From Hoeflea_A sp040932035 (GTDB lineage Bacteria; Pseudomonadota; Alphaproteobacteria; Rhizobiales; Rhizobiaceae): 64,000 nucleotides of DNA. The stretch lies in the NCBI RefSeq assembly GCF_040932035.1, contig NZ_JBFRBB010000002.1, positions 1,240,001 to 1,304,000 on the forward strand, given 5' to 3'. Positions 10,173 to 21,191 of this stretch are shown in pieces (within the stretch, counting starts at the first letter, position 1; every line of letters starts with the position of its first letter). The notes beneath the pieces were generated by a model. The model saw nothing but the letters and a program-made list of their open reading frames with translations, did no database searches and was not told the DNA's origin. The translations under genes and the position numbers were made by a program.

Positions 10173-11632
10173 AACGGATTGAGCGCCGCCAACAGCACCA
10201 GCACGGCACCGACAACAGTGACCAGTTGGCTGCGCCAGTCACTGATGATGAAGACCACCGGGTCGTCATGCATCTGCTTGCGCCGGGCGAGCATCCAGAT
10301 ACGGAGAAGCATGTAGAGGATCAGCGGGCAAAGCGGCCACAGGAACAGCGGCATTTCATACATATTCTGAACTTCGTCGCTATTCACATAGAGTGCAAGA
10401 ACAAGCGCCGCACCGAATGCCGACGAAATTCCCGCCTGCCCGATCATTTCAAAATCAACAGCGTAGTAGCCGCGCCCGAGCTCCTTGGATCCCTGGTCGC
10501 TGGTAAGCTCCGAAAGTTCCACATAGCGCTTCACCAGCGCTAACGACAGGAAGAAGAAGATCGAAAAGGCCAGGAGCCAGAAAGAAAGATCTGACTGGAT
10601 GGCGGCACCGCCGGCGATGATACGCAGCGTAAACAGACCCGCCAGCGTGAACACATCGACCAGGAGTTTGCGCTTCAGAATGAACGAATAGGCCGTTGTC
10701 GTGGCGATATAGATCAGCAAAACGCCAAAAAAGACGAGTGGCAGGAAAAGCGACAACGCGAGCGACGCCGCCAGCAGCACACAGCCGAGCCGAATGCCTG
10801 TCGGAATCGCCAGCCGCCCGCTTGCAAGCGGACGTTCGCGCTTCTTGTGATGTAGCCGGTCATTTTCAAGGTCGGCGAGATCGTTCAGCAGGTAGACAAA
10901 CGACGCGGCGAATGAGAACGAGAAAAAGGCGATGATCACGTCAAGCACAAGGCTGACATTCAGGATTTCATGGTGTAGCACCAGAGGCACCGCCAGCAGC
11001 GAATTCTTCAGCCACTGATGAACGCGGATCGCCTTCAACACCAATTTGAGATTGACCGCCCGCTCAACGAGAAGATCGCTGGCGTGGTTCATTTGCCAAC
11101 GCTGGGCCGCACGATCAGGCGCTACGACGACAGCTTTGCGCGCCGCCTCGAACACAGGAATATCATCGCTGCTGTCGCCCACATAGTCGAATCCGTTTTC
11201 GCCGAACTTCTCAACCAATGCTCGCTTCTTGCGCCCAGCGGTGAGGTTTTGTTCGGCTGTCGTGTGCAGGACCTCGTCAAACAGTCCGAGGTGATCGGCA
11301 ACCCCCTTGGCGACTTTCTCGGGTGCGCCGGTCGCAAGAACGATCCTGCGCCCACTAGCTTTTTCCCGTTCCAGCAGCGCGATAACTTCCGGCCGGTAGG
11401 GCCAGGTGGCGGAATCCCGGTTGGTCCGCGCCGCTACCTCGTTCTTCAACGCTGCCTTGCCGCGAACTATCCAGATCACTGCGTAAAACACCATCAACGG
11501 GTTCTGCAGCAGCAGGCGCACAAGGCTTTCCCACAGCGTGTCGGTCGACAGCAGCGTACCGTCAAGATCGACGCACAACGGCACCTCTTGCTCAGCGGAA
11601 CGATCGCTCTTTTGATTGACTATCTGGTCCAT
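10169..11632 (-). CDS. HAD phosphatase-UbiA prenyltransferase fusion (prenyl-phosphate phosphoribosyltransferase-like)
   Basis: With the ATG at 11632 the product has 487 residues (a TTG at 11656 would add eight). Residues about 18-190 form a HAD phosphatase (motif I DLDGTLLSTD, motif IV GDSSDDIPVF). Residues about 200-487 are a nine-helix UbiA prenyltransferase with NDLADLENDRLHHKKRERP, the first prenyl-diphosphate/Mg site, and a shorter second motif around RGYYAVDFEM. In mycobacteria Rv3806c (UbiA) transfers 5-phosphoribose to decaprenyl phosphate and a separate phosphatase removes the 5-phosphate; the fusion would join these steps. It is the first gene of the operon, 110 bp after the mechanosensitive channel gene, and overlaps the DprE1-like gene by 4 bp. 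Confidence 0.85.
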   Translation of the reverse strand: MDQIVNQKSDRSAEQEVPLCVDLDGTLLSTDTLWESLVRLLLQNPLMVFYAVIWIVRGKAALKNEVAARTNRDSATWPYRPEVIALLEREKASGRRIVLATGAPEKVAKGVADHLGLFDEVLHTTAEQNLTAGRKKRALVEKFGENGFDYVGDSSDDIPVFEAARKAVVVAPDRAAQRWQMNHASDLLVERAVNLKLVLKAIRVHQWLKNSLLAVPLVLHHEILNVSLVLDVIIAFFSFSFAASFVYLLNDLADLENDRLHHKKRERPLASGRLAIPTGIRLGCVLLAASLALSLFLPLVFFGVLLIYIATTTAYSFILKRKLLVDVFTLAGLFTLRIIAGGAAIQSDLSFWLLAFSIFFFLSLALVKRYVELSELTSDQGSKELGRGYYAVDFEMIGQAGISSAFGAALVLALYVNSDEVQNMYEMPLFLWPLCPLILYMLLRIWMLARRKQMHDDPVVFIISDWRSQLVTVVGAVLVLLAALNPL

Positions 11633-11742
11633 AATGCCGGGACCATGGAGGAACAACGTTCAAAACAGGTGAATACGCACACCGGCCAAGGCGGTTCAGG
11701 CGTCGAATCGACAAATTTGGTTAATGATTTCCTGACGCTACG

Positions 11743-14247
11743 CTACTCGTCGGGATCGACCCTGTTGGGCGGCAGTTGCGGCTCGGGAGCCGATTCCTTG
11801 CTGGCTTCGGCCTGAAGGCGCGCCTTGGCGGCTTCCGCCTCAACATTGTCCGGCGACTGCAGCATCTTGATATTCACGTCCCTCTGCGGGAACGGAATTT
11901 CGATGCCTTCTTCCTTGAACCTCTCGAAGATCTTGGTTCGCAGATCAGTGGCCACCGATAGCCCCGACAGCACGTCGCTCAGGTAACATCGCAGCTCGAA
12001 GTCGAGCGAGGAATCGCCGAAGCCGGTGAACACTACAAACGGCGCCGGATTGCGCAGCACCAGGTCATTTGTCGCCGCGATCTCTTCGAGCAACGCAATC
12101 ACACGGCGCGGATCGGAATCGTAGGAAACGCCGACGGCGATTTCAGATCTTCCCAACCGGTTGCGGTGCGTCCAGTTTCCGACCGGCGTGTTGATAAATT
12201 CGGAATTCGGAACAATGACCGACTGGCGCTGGAAGGTTTCTATCTCGGTCGCCCGCACTGAAATGTGACGCACATAGCCCTGAGTTGAACTTGTAACCAC
12301 CCAGTCGCCGACCTTGAAAGGCCGTTCCACCAGAAGGATCAGTCCGGAAACGAAATTGTTGACGATGTTTTGCAGTCCGAAGCCGATACCGACGGACAGC
12401 GCCCCGGCAACCAGCGCAACATTGGAGAGGTTCAAGCCGGCAACGGAGAGGCCGATAATCGCGGCTAGCGCGATACCGAGGTAGCCGACACCGGTGCGTA
12501 CCGAATTGCGCAGGCCGTCTTCCATGCGGCTGCGCCTCATGACATTCTCGTCCAGCCATCTCTGGAACCACCGGCTGATAAAATAGCCGATCGCAAAAAC
12601 CAGCAGTCCGACAAGAATCCCGGAAAGCGAAATGGTGACGCTGCCGATGGTGATCTGACTGAAGCTGTCGGCTACCCATCCCTGGATATCGCGGATATGG
12701 TAGCCCCAGACCAGGAAGATAATCGGCACGCCGAAAAGGATTACGAATGCATAGATCAGCAATCCGCACAGGAGGCCGATCTGCTCCACTGCAATCGGTC
12801 CCAGACCGAACCGGTTGGTCAACATCCGCCCAAGGGCTGAAGACTTGAAGTCTTCGGGTTCCGACACAGCCCGTGCCGACAGGAACCCGAGATACATCGT
12901 GACGACGAGAGCACCCAGAACAATGACCTGGGTGGCAACGAAACGCGCCAGACCAACATAACCGAAGAACGGCATGACGATGAGCGCGACGCCCAGAACA
13001 AAGAGCGGAATTGAAATGCTGCGTGGCCAGGCACCGCGGTCGCCCTCCTCGGTCCGCATCGGCCGGATACGCGAAAGTACGACGAGTATGACGCCGATGA
13101 TGACCGCAGCAACAAGACTGCGCGCCAGAGTCAGGATGACCGGCGACTGCAGCACGTCCGAGACGCTTCCTGCAAGATAATCAAACGCGTTGACGAAGGT
13201 CATGGCCGCGATCAGCCACCACAATGTACGGGCACCCCGGTCCGATACGTTCACCAGCCGCCAGTGCGGATGCAACGGAGCAAGGACTGTGCCCGCCAGC
13301 CGGCAGATAAAGAACAACACGACGACGAACTGGAAAAATGACGTCAGCAGCTGCGCAATATCGCCGCGCAAGACATTAAAATTATTCAGGAAAAACGTTG
13401 CAAGGCTGCAGAAGATCGCCAGACCAACGGTTGGAAGCAATGTGGACCAGAAGGCAAATGTGTGTTTGCTGAAGGCTGAGGGGTTTATTTCGTTCCTGTC
13501 ATGCTGGGCAAAGCGCGAAAACAGCCTGTACTCGCCGTAAACGAAAAGCAGGCCGAACAGCAGCGTCAAAGACAAAGCGGACAAAAACGCCCGCCGTTCA
13601 AATGACCAGGTAAACGAAAACCAACTGGAAATCCGCGTCAGAAGCTCACTGACCTCTTTGTTCAGCGCCGTACCGACAGCGTCGAAATTCTCCTTCGAAA
13701 GGTCTGACCGGCCAAGCAACGTTTGCCGGAACAGCGTTCTTCGCAGGGCTGCTACTTCCTCGACCAGTTTTCTGGCCTGATCTGCAACGGTCTGAACCTC
13801 TCCGATTTCCGTATTGACCTGGGCCCGGTCAGCAGCAAGTTTCGCCCGTTCATCCTTCAGGGACTGGGGCTCTTCCGGCGCGCCCTCGCCGGGCGGTTCT
13901 CCGAGTTCCGTTTCGCGCGCCTTTAAACTTTCAAGACGCGGCTGCAGATCGTTGTAGATCTGTTCCATCGAGGTGGCGATGTCTTCCAGGCTTTGCTGCA
14001 GGTTCAATAGGCGCAGATCATCGTTCAGCGCTGCTTCGTCCTTGTTGCGGTAGTCCTGCAACTCGGTATTCGCGCTGTCAATTTCCTTGCGCGCGGATTT
14101 TATATCTTGGGAACTGTGGGAACTTGAATCCGTACCGGTCTGTGATTGCGCAAGGGTGCCGCCGCCCGGGACCAGCAGCAGGCCGAGGAACAGCGTGCAA
14201 ACTACAAAAAAGCGTGTCAGGAGCGACGTCACCGAATGTCCCCGCAT
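11743..14247 (-). CDS. Mechanosensitive ion channel (MscS) family protein with DUF3772-type N-terminus
   Basis: The 834-aa protein has a signal peptide (to about AQSQ, residue 36), then a coiled, charged periplasmic region with a DUF3772-like segment (about 50-200). A set of some ten membrane helices follows, then the MscS pore and beta domain (NIVNNFVSGLILLVERPFKVGDWV, about 640-665; VPNSEFINTPVGNW). The C-terminal tail is acidic and Pro-rich. Large MscS/MscK-like channels open under membrane tension and release solutes during hypo-osmotic shock. The stop lies about 110 bp before the HAD-UbiA gene on the same strand, so read-through into the sugar operon is possible, although the functions look unrelated. 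Confidence 0.9.
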   Translation of the reverse strand: MRGHSVTSLLTRFFVVCTLFLGLLLVPGGGTLAQSQTGTDSSSHSSQDIKSARKEIDSANTELQDYRNKDEAALNDDLRLLNLQQSLEDIATSMEQIYNDLQPRLESLKARETELGEPPGEGAPEEPQSLKDERAKLAADRAQVNTEIGEVQTVADQARKLVEEVAALRRTLFRQTLLGRSDLSKENFDAVGTALNKEVSELLTRISSWFSFTWSFERRAFLSALSLTLLFGLLFVYGEYRLFSRFAQHDRNEINPSAFSKHTFAFWSTLLPTVGLAIFCSLATFFLNNFNVLRGDIAQLLTSFFQFVVVLFFICRLAGTVLAPLHPHWRLVNVSDRGARTLWWLIAAMTFVNAFDYLAGSVSDVLQSPVILTLARSLVAAVIIGVILVVLSRIRPMRTEEGDRGAWPRSISIPLFVLGVALIVMPFFGYVGLARFVATQVIVLGALVVTMYLGFLSARAVSEPEDFKSSALGRMLTNRFGLGPIAVEQIGLLCGLLIYAFVILFGVPIIFLVWGYHIRDIQGWVADSFSQITIGSVTISLSGILVGLLVFAIGYFISRWFQRWLDENVMRRSRMEDGLRNSVRTGVGYLGIALAAIIGLSVAGLNLSNVALVAGALSVGIGFGLQNIVNNFVSGLILLVERPFKVGDWVVTSSTQGYVRHISVRATEIETFQRQSVIVPNSEFINTPVGNWTHRNRLGRSEIAVGVSYDSDPRRVIALLEEIAATNDLVLRNPAPFVVFTGFGDSSLDFELRCYLSDVLSGLSVATDLRTKIFERFKEEGIEIPFPQRDVNIKMLQSPDNVEAEAAKARLQAEASKESAPEPQLPPNRVDPDE

Positions 14248-14345
14248 CGATTCTCAATCCGGTATACGATGAAACCGCTTCAATAGCAGTATTGCGGATG
14301 CCGCAAATCCACAGGGATTGTATGCGCGGCATGCGTACCGCAGCT

Positions 14346-14903
14346 CTAAAATCCGGATCCTGGCTGGGAAAGGTAGGCCGTTTCCTCGGATGTATTGTCG
14401 CGGCCCAATATGGAATTTCGATGCGGGAAGCGGCCAAATTTGACGATCAGGTCCCGGTGCGCATGCGCATAACGCAGAAGTTCCTCGTTCTCCAGTGCGA
14501 TGAACAGGTCCACGCTTCGGTCCTGGTCCTCCAAAGCTTCGGAGTGCTCGAACGGCATATAGAAAAACTGCCTGCGTACCGGATCGACCAGTTGGTCGAG
14601 ACCTGCGTCGATCGCGCCTTTGGCTTCCTTCAACGCAAGGCAATCAGTCGCAAAGGCCAGCGGTGTGCCTCGATAAATGTTTCGCGGAAACTGATCGAAA
14701 ACGATGATCAGCGCCAGCACCGCCTCCGCCGAAGCCCACCATTCCTGCGGCACGCCTCCGGCCAATGCCAGATGGGTGGCTCCAAAGCGGCCGGCAATAT
14801 CGCGATCCAGCGCATCGCTCTTGGTGAACCAGTCTTCCTGTGTCAATTCGTCAAACCAGAAGGAAATAACCGCATCGGGCTTCGCGATTTCCATCGTGCT
14901 CAT
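14346..14903 (-). CDS. DUF924 family protein
   Basis: The start at 14903 (MSTMEIAKPDAVISFWF) has GGGGA 6-8 bases upstream; the frame opens earlier at 15002, but the extra residues are atypical. The 185-aa protein shows the DUF924 hallmarks: VISFWFDEL near the N-terminus, LALIIVFDQFPRNIYRG in the middle, FFYMPFEHSE, and FGRFPHRNSILGR near the end. The fold is an all-helical TPR-like bundle. The biochemical role is not established. It is followed after about 100 bp by the mechanosensitive channel gene on the same strand. Confidence 0.88.
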   Translation of the reverse strand: MSTMEIAKPDAVISFWFDELTQEDWFTKSDALDRDIAGRFGATHLALAGGVPQEWWASAEAVLALIIVFDQFPRNIYRGTPLAFATDCLALKEAKGAIDAGLDQLVDPVRRQFFYMPFEHSEALEDQDRSVDLFIALENEELLRYAHAHRDLIVKFGRFPHRNSILGRDNTSEETAYLSQPGSGF

Positions 14904-15244
14904 TTGGTTCCCCAGGTTTTCCGCGAGCGGCACCTTCTTGGCGCTTGTCGAGTGCGGTTTTTCTATTGGAATCTCACTTAGGCAATCTGTCTTTTTCATC
15001 AAGGGTTGTCACTTGCGAAATCCGCGAACGGAGATCTCCCCCGCGTATAGGTTGAAGCCGACAAACAGCTGGCGATTTCTAACAGGAGTAGCAGCAATTT
15101 TTTCACACTGCTTGTAAAAATAAGTGACTCACAGCGCCAAATTCCTGCCAAGAAGCGTATGAAAACGAATCACCGCATGGCCACGCCGCATCGAATCCAA
15201 AGCCAGATTCAATATTAGTCTCGTATAACTCTTTGAAAAACCGT

Positions 15245-15308
15245 CAAAAAAGAAGGCTGCTATTAAAGCAGCCCAAGTCTAGGGAGGAAATAGAATTCTG
15301 TATACAAA
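15245..15308 (-). ncRNA. Candidate trans-acting small RNA with anti-Shine-Dalgarno motif
   Basis: On the minus strand a promoter-like pair (TTGGTA at 15337-15342 and TATATT at 15315-15320, 16-bp spacer) precedes a stretch of about 64 nt. This holds TTTCCTCCCT (complement of 15281-15290) and ends in a 6-bp GC-rich hairpin (GGCTGC/GCAGCC) followed by TTCTTTTTT. No start codon lies where the complementary AGGGAGGAAA could serve as a plus-strand ribosome site. Unpaired CCUCC motifs are typical of rhizobial sRNAs that block translation. Length and ends are inferred, and an RNA from the end of mccA using the same terminator is the main alternative. Confidence 0.45.
15255..15273 (-). terminator. Rho-independent terminator in the intergenic region after mccA
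   Basis: A hairpin with a 6-bp stem and 7-nt loop is followed on the minus strand by TTCTTTTTT. It could end the candidate sRNA or the leucine operon mRNA, whose last stop is about 290 bp upstream. The rest of the gap 15003-15564 is AT-rich and holds no convincing gene. Confidence 0.7.
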
Positions 15309-15564
15309 CGATATAATATAAAGCTTACGCAAAACTTACCAATTTGCAACCTGCAGCAACTTCTACATGTGGGTATCTTCACATTTCAATATGTTTTTCA
15401 CTGCCGATAAAGGCGACACAGCCAGTCACGATCCGTCTGGATTGTAAGCGCGATCTGCCTAATTGCTGCCGTATTTGAGGGACTTAGGCACCAGAAGAAC
15501 GCCAGGGCTCAGCAACCGGATGTTGAGTAAATACGCAACGCCGTTCTGGCGACAAGACTTCGCA

Positions 15565-17568
15565 TCATTCGTCGGTCGGTTCGAGATCGAGGAGAAGGTC
15601 GCCATCCGCAACCTGATCGCCTTCCTGAACCGTGACATCGGCAACAATGCCCTTACGCGGCGCGGACAAGGTCAGTTCCATCTTCATGGCTTCCATGATG
15701 ATAAGCGGTTCGCCCTGTTCGACGGCTTGTCCGGCTTTCGCGTTGATCTGTTTAACGACACCGGGCATGGGTGCGAGAAGCCGATCCTCTGCAACGCCGG
15801 CATCCTCTTCGCCAACCGATACATCCGGCAGAAGAAACTCGTAAGTCCTGCCACTGCCGATAATCGTCACACTGTCCGAGCTGTGCAAATGGCGAACGCT
15901 TGAAATCGTTCCGTCAAAATCATAGCGCATGACACCGCCATCATTGGAAATCAACTCCAACTCAATCGGTGCAATTTCGTTTTCGCCATCCTGATAGGCC
16001 GAAATGTGCCACCGCCTTGCATCAACTCTGGAAACGGCCAGTTCGTGCTCTTCCTCGCCATGAACAAGGTGTACGACCCGCTTGGGTGCGATCCAGTGCG
16101 ACCACAGCCCGAATGATTCGAAGGGATCGGCGCAATTTTGCGCGGGTTCCGGGTTGAGGCTGGCAATTGCCGCAAGCGCCACGATCCTGTCCGGCACCGG
16201 CCCCTCGGTGTTCAGCCGCTCCAGTTCACGATCAATCAGCCCGGTATCAACGCCGCCCTCGACAAACTCCTTGTGTGCGCACAAGGCCGCCAGAAACGCA
16301 ATATTTGTTGTTGTCCCCACTGCCTCGGTCTGCTGCAGCGCGGTTTCCATACGGCTGAGCGCGGTCGCTCTGTCCGGACCGTGAACGACCAGCTTGGCGA
16401 TCATCGGGTCATAAAACGGCGTGATGGTATCGCCCTGGCGAACACCGGAATCGATGCGCGCCAGATCTTCGGGAAACTGCAGATGGGTGAGCGTGCCGGT
16501 CGCCGGCAGGAACCCCTTTTGCGCATCCTCGGCGTAGACGCGGGACTCAAAGGCCCAGCCGTTTATGCTCAACGCGTCCTGCTCCATCGGCAAGGGTTCA
16601 CCCGAAGCAACGCGAAGCTGCCACTCGACCAGGTCAAGCCCGGTGATCATTTCGGTTACCGGATGCTCGACCTGCAGCCGGGTGTTCATTTCCATGAAAT
16701 AGAACCGGTCCGGCCGCAGGCCTTCCGTTCCGTCGACGATAAATTCGACAGTGCCGGCGCCGCTATAGCCAATGGCCTTGGCGGCCTTGACCGCTGCCTC
16801 GCCCATCGCCTGACGCATTTCCTCGGTCATGCCGGGCGCCGGTGCTTCCTCGATCACCTTCTGATGCCGCCGCTGCAACGAGCAATCGCGCTCGAAAAGA
16901 TGAACGACATTACCGAAGCCGTCGCCAAAAACCTGGATTTCGATATGGCGTGGCGATGCAATGAATTTTTCAACAAGCACGCGCCCGTCGCCGAAGGAGG
17001 CTTTGCCTTCGCGTTTTGCCGCCGACAGGGCTTCGCCGAAGTCCTTTGGATTTTCTACAAGGCGCATGCCCTTGCCGCCGCCACCGGCGCGCGCCTTGAT
17101 CAGCACCGGAAAGCCGATTTCATTGGCCTTGCCGGCCAGCACCACGACCTCCTGCGCCTCACCGTGATAACCAGGCACGACCGGGACATCGGCTTTCTGC
17201 ATCAGCGCCTTGGCCGCATCCTTCAACCCCATGGCGCGAATGGCGCTCGCGGAGGGTCCGATGAAGGTCAGCCCGGCTGCTTCCACCGCTTCCACGAATT
17301 CCGGATTTTCCGACAGGAAACCGTATCCCGGATGAACAGCTTCTGCGCCCGTCGCAAGCGCTGCCTCGATCAGACGGTCGCCTTTCAAATAGCTTTCAGC
17401 GACCGGCGAGCCGCCGATGTAAACGGCCTCATCGGCCATCTCAACATGCCGGGCGTTGCGATCAGCGTCTGAAAAGACGGCAACGGTTGAAACGCCAAGA
17501 CGGCGGGCAGTCTCGATGACCCTGCAGGCGATTTCGCCACGGTTTGCAATCAGAATTTTTTTGAACAT
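15565..17568 (-). CDS. mccA: Methylcrotonoyl-CoA carboxylase biotin-containing (alpha) subunit
   Basis: The 667-aa product, with start at 17568 (MFKKILIANRGEIACRVI), has the biotin carboxylase domain: ATP-grasp GGGGKGMR at about 160, ERDCSLQRRHQKVIEEAPAP, EMNTRLQVEHPVTE. A middle BT-like region and a C-terminal biotinyl domain with the attachment site EAMKMEL follow. It carboxylates 3-methylcrotonyl-CoA together with MccB in leucine and isovalerate degradation. It is the last gene of the tetR-ivd-mccB-mccA operon, 16 bp after mccB. Propionyl- or acetyl-CoA carboxylase alpha subunits look similar, but the partner mccB and ivd settle the assignment. Confidence 0.93.
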   Translation of the reverse strand: MFKKILIANRGEIACRVIETARRLGVSTVAVFSDADRNARHVEMADEAVYIGGSPVAESYLKGDRLIEAALATGAEAVHPGYGFLSENPEFVEAVEAAGLTFIGPSASAIRAMGLKDAAKALMQKADVPVVPGYHGEAQEVVVLAGKANEIGFPVLIKARAGGGGKGMRLVENPKDFGEALSAAKREGKASFGDGRVLVEKFIASPRHIEIQVFGDGFGNVVHLFERDCSLQRRHQKVIEEAPAPGMTEEMRQAMGEAAVKAAKAIGYSGAGTVEFIVDGTEGLRPDRFYFMEMNTRLQVEHPVTEMITGLDLVEWQLRVASGEPLPMEQDALSINGWAFESRVYAEDAQKGFLPATGTLTHLQFPEDLARIDSGVRQGDTITPFYDPMIAKLVVHGPDRATALSRMETALQQTEAVGTTTNIAFLAALCAHKEFVEGGVDTGLIDRELERLNTEGPVPDRIVALAAIASLNPEPAQNCADPFESFGLWSHWIAPKRVVHLVHGEEEHELAVSRVDARRWHISAYQDGENEIAPIELELISNDGGVMRYDFDGTISSVRHLHSSDSVTIIGSGRTYEFLLPDVSVGEEDAGVAEDRLLAPMPGVVKQINAKAGQAVEQGEPLIIMEAMKMELTLSAPRKGIVADVTVQEGDQVADGDLLLDLEPTDE

Positions 17569-17584
17569 CGCGCCAATCCCTCGC

Positions 17585-19192
<1,608 letters not shown>

Positions 19193-19223
19193 GAAGTCTC
19201 CGATCTTGTGGCGCTGATGAAAC

Positions 19224-20387
19224 CTATGCCGTTTCGGCGAACATTTCCCGGCCGATGAGCATGCGCCGGATCTCCGATGTTCCGGCGCCGATCTCGTAAA
19301 GCTTGGCGTCGCGCAACAAACGGCCGGTTGAATACTCATTGATGTAGCCGTTGCCGCCCAGGGCCTGGATTGATTCAAGTGCCACCTGCGTCGCCTTTTC
19401 GGCCGCATATAAAATACATCCGGCGGCATCCTTGCGTGTGGTCTCCCCGCGGTCGCACGCGGCCGCGACGGAATAGACGTAAGCCCTGCAGGCATTCATG
19501 GTCGTATACATATCGGCAAGCTTGCCCTGCATGAGCTGGAATTCTCCGATCGGCGTATCGAACTGCTTGCGCTCGTGCACATAGGGAACGACGATATCCA
19601 GGGCCGCAGCCATGATCCCGACCGGGCCGCCGGCCAGCACAACACGTTCATAGTCGAGGCCGGACATCAGAATGCGGACGCCCTGCCCTTCTTCGCCCAG
19701 CACGTTTTCGTATGGGACCTCGCAATCCTCAAACACAAGTTCGCACGTGTTGGAGCCCCGCATTCCCAGTTTGTCGAGTTTCTGTGCTGTCGAAAAACCC
19801 GCCATGTCCTTTTCGATCAGGAAAGCGGTGATGCCTTTGGGACCGGCATCCATGTCGGTCTTGGCATAGACCACCAGCGTGTCTGCGTCCGGGCCGTTGG
19901 TGATCCACATCTTGTTTCCGTTGAGCACGAACCTGTCATTACGTTTTTCGGCACGCAATTTCATCGACACCACATCGGATCCGGACCCGGGCTCCGACAT
20001 CGCCAAAGCGCCGACATTTTCACCCGAGCACAGGTTCGGAAGGTATTTTTCCTTCTGCTCGGGCGTACCCCAACGGTTGATCTGATTGACACACAAATTG
20101 GAGTGCGCACCGTAGGAAAGCCCGACCGAAGCCGATGCCCGCGAAATTTCCTCCATTGCCACAGTATGCGCCAGATAGCCGAAGCCGGTACCGCCGTGAT
20201 CGGGATCTGCCGTCATGCCGAGAAGGCCGAGCGCACCCATCTCCTGCCAAAGATGCATAGGAAACTGGTTGGTCTCGTCGATCTCGCCTGCAAGCGGAGC
20301 GATCTTTTCCTGCGCAAAACGATGTACCGTGTCACGCAGTTGCTCGATCTCGTCGCCGAGCCCAAAATTCATGCCCGTGGTAAACAC
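19224..20387 (-). CDS. ivd: Isovaleryl-CoA dehydrogenase
   Basis: The 387-aa acyl-CoA dehydrogenase has both family signatures (LAMSEPGSGSDVVSMKL and QALGGNGYINEYSTGRLLRDAK). LDYERVVLAGGPVGIM contains the glutamate that acts as catalytic base in isovaleryl-CoA dehydrogenases rather than at the usual C-terminal position. It oxidises isovaleryl-CoA to 3-methylcrotonyl-CoA, the substrate of the MccAB pair encoded next. A GTG start at 20387 is favoured because AAGGAG lies 8 bases upstream; an ATG five codons in (20372) is possible. The gene begins 2 bp after the tetR stop codon. Confidence 0.93.
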   Translation of the reverse strand: MFTTGMNFGLGDEIEQLRDTVHRFAQEKIAPLAGEIDETNQFPMHLWQEMGALGLLGMTADPDHGGTGFGYLAHTVAMEEISRASASVGLSYGAHSNLCVNQINRWGTPEQKEKYLPNLCSGENVGALAMSEPGSGSDVVSMKLRAEKRNDRFVLNGNKMWITNGPDADTLVVYAKTDMDAGPKGITAFLIEKDMAGFSTAQKLDKLGMRGSNTCELVFEDCEVPYENVLGEEGQGVRILMSGLDYERVVLAGGPVGIMAAALDIVVPYVHERKQFDTPIGEFQLMQGKLADMYTTMNACRAYVYSVAAACDRGETTRKDAAGCILYAAEKATQVALESIQALGGNGYINEYSTGRLLRDAKLYEIGAGTSEIRRMLIGREMFAETA

Positions 20388-20389
20388 GT

Positions 20390-20989
20390 TCAGTTCTCCT
20401 TCATACCGACGGCACCCGCAATCATGCCGACATAAAGTTCTTCAATTTGCTCCAGCGAAAGCCGCCCGTCCGGCCTGTACCAGTTGGTAATACCGATCAG
20501 CATCGCGATGATGGCCATGGCGGCAACCTGGGGATCGCTTATGGAAAACACGCCGTCTTTTCTTCCCGCTTCCAGGATCCTGCGCAGGCTGAGCTCGTAG
20601 CTGCGGCGCAGTTCCTCGACCTCGACAAAATTCTGTTCCTCGAGATTTCGCAGTTCCATGTAGGAGATGAAGACTTCTTCGCCGCACCTGACGTGATACC
20701 GGATATGGAAACGCACAAAGGCGACGAGCGCCTCGCGCGGTGGCAGGCTATCGTCTCTTTCGCCGTCCCAGGCGTTCAACAACCGCTCCATGTGCTCGAC
20801 GAGAAGCCCCCTCAACAGGTGCTGTTTGGTCGGGAAGTGATTGTAGATGGCGCCTGCCTGCAGCCCGATCTCACGTCCGATCTGCCGCATCGAGACCGCG
20901 GCGTAGCCGTAGCGGGCAAATAGCGACAAGGCGGCCAGCCGCACCCTGTCCGCTGTCTCCGCACCGATTGATCCTACCTTGCGTGCCAT
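20390..20989 (-). CDS. TetR/AcrR-family regulator of the leucine/isovalerate operon
   Basis: The 199-aa protein has a TetR N-terminal DNA-binding domain (about 10-60: LAALSLFARYGYAAVSMRQIGREIGLQAGAIYNHFPTKQHLL) and a TetR_C ligand-binding domain. It is the first gene of the operon with ivd, mccB and mccA, the stop lying 2 bp from ivd. A site containing GAACGTTTGTT lies 87 bp upstream of the start, and a 17/18 identical copy precedes the acyl-CoA ligase/Liv operon. The protein is therefore likely to repress both units and to be relieved by an acyl-CoA. The functional analogue in pseudomonads (LiuR) is of MerR type, so this is not an orthologue. Confidence 0.88.
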   Translation of the reverse strand: MARKVGSIGAETADRVRLAALSLFARYGYAAVSMRQIGREIGLQAGAIYNHFPTKQHLLRGLLVEHMERLLNAWDGERDDSLPPREALVAFVRFHIRYHVRCGEEVFISYMELRNLEEQNFVEVEELRRSYELSLRRILEAGRKDGVFSISDPQVAAMAIIAMLIGITNWYRPDGRLSLEQIEELYVGMIAGAVGMKEN

Positions 20990-21075
20990 CCTGTTACCTG
21001 CGAATCCGGTTGACCGGACTGCCCCCTTGTTTTTGGCGCCTGCAAGACGAATTCAGTTAAATCCGCTAGCCATTA

Positions 21076-21093
21076 AAGAAATGAACGTTTGTT
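21076..21093. promoter_or_regulatory. Putative TetR operator, copy A (tetR-ivd-mccBA promoter)
   Basis: The site AAGAAATGAACGTTTGTT matches the site at 28490-28507 in 17 of 18 positions and contains the imperfect palindrome GAAC-GTTT-GTTt. It lies in the gap between livF and tetR, 87 bp before the tetR start. Confidence 0.6.
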
Positions 21094-21191
21094 TAATTAA
21101 CAAGGTCTTCATTGCCCGTCAAGTAAACCGCCTTTGTCGCGGTCTCATCCGGAACGTCATCCCTCAACGCCCTACTCCTGTTTGCCAGGCG

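Noticed and set aside
15281..15290. AGGGAGGAAA read as a plus-strand ribosome-binding site
   Set aside because: No ATG, GTG or TTG start follows at a usable distance. The complementary reading as an anti-Shine-Dalgarno motif is better supported.
16138..17472. 444-aa plus-strand open frame
   Set aside because: It lies antisense to mccA and has no domain; it reflects codon bias of the true gene.
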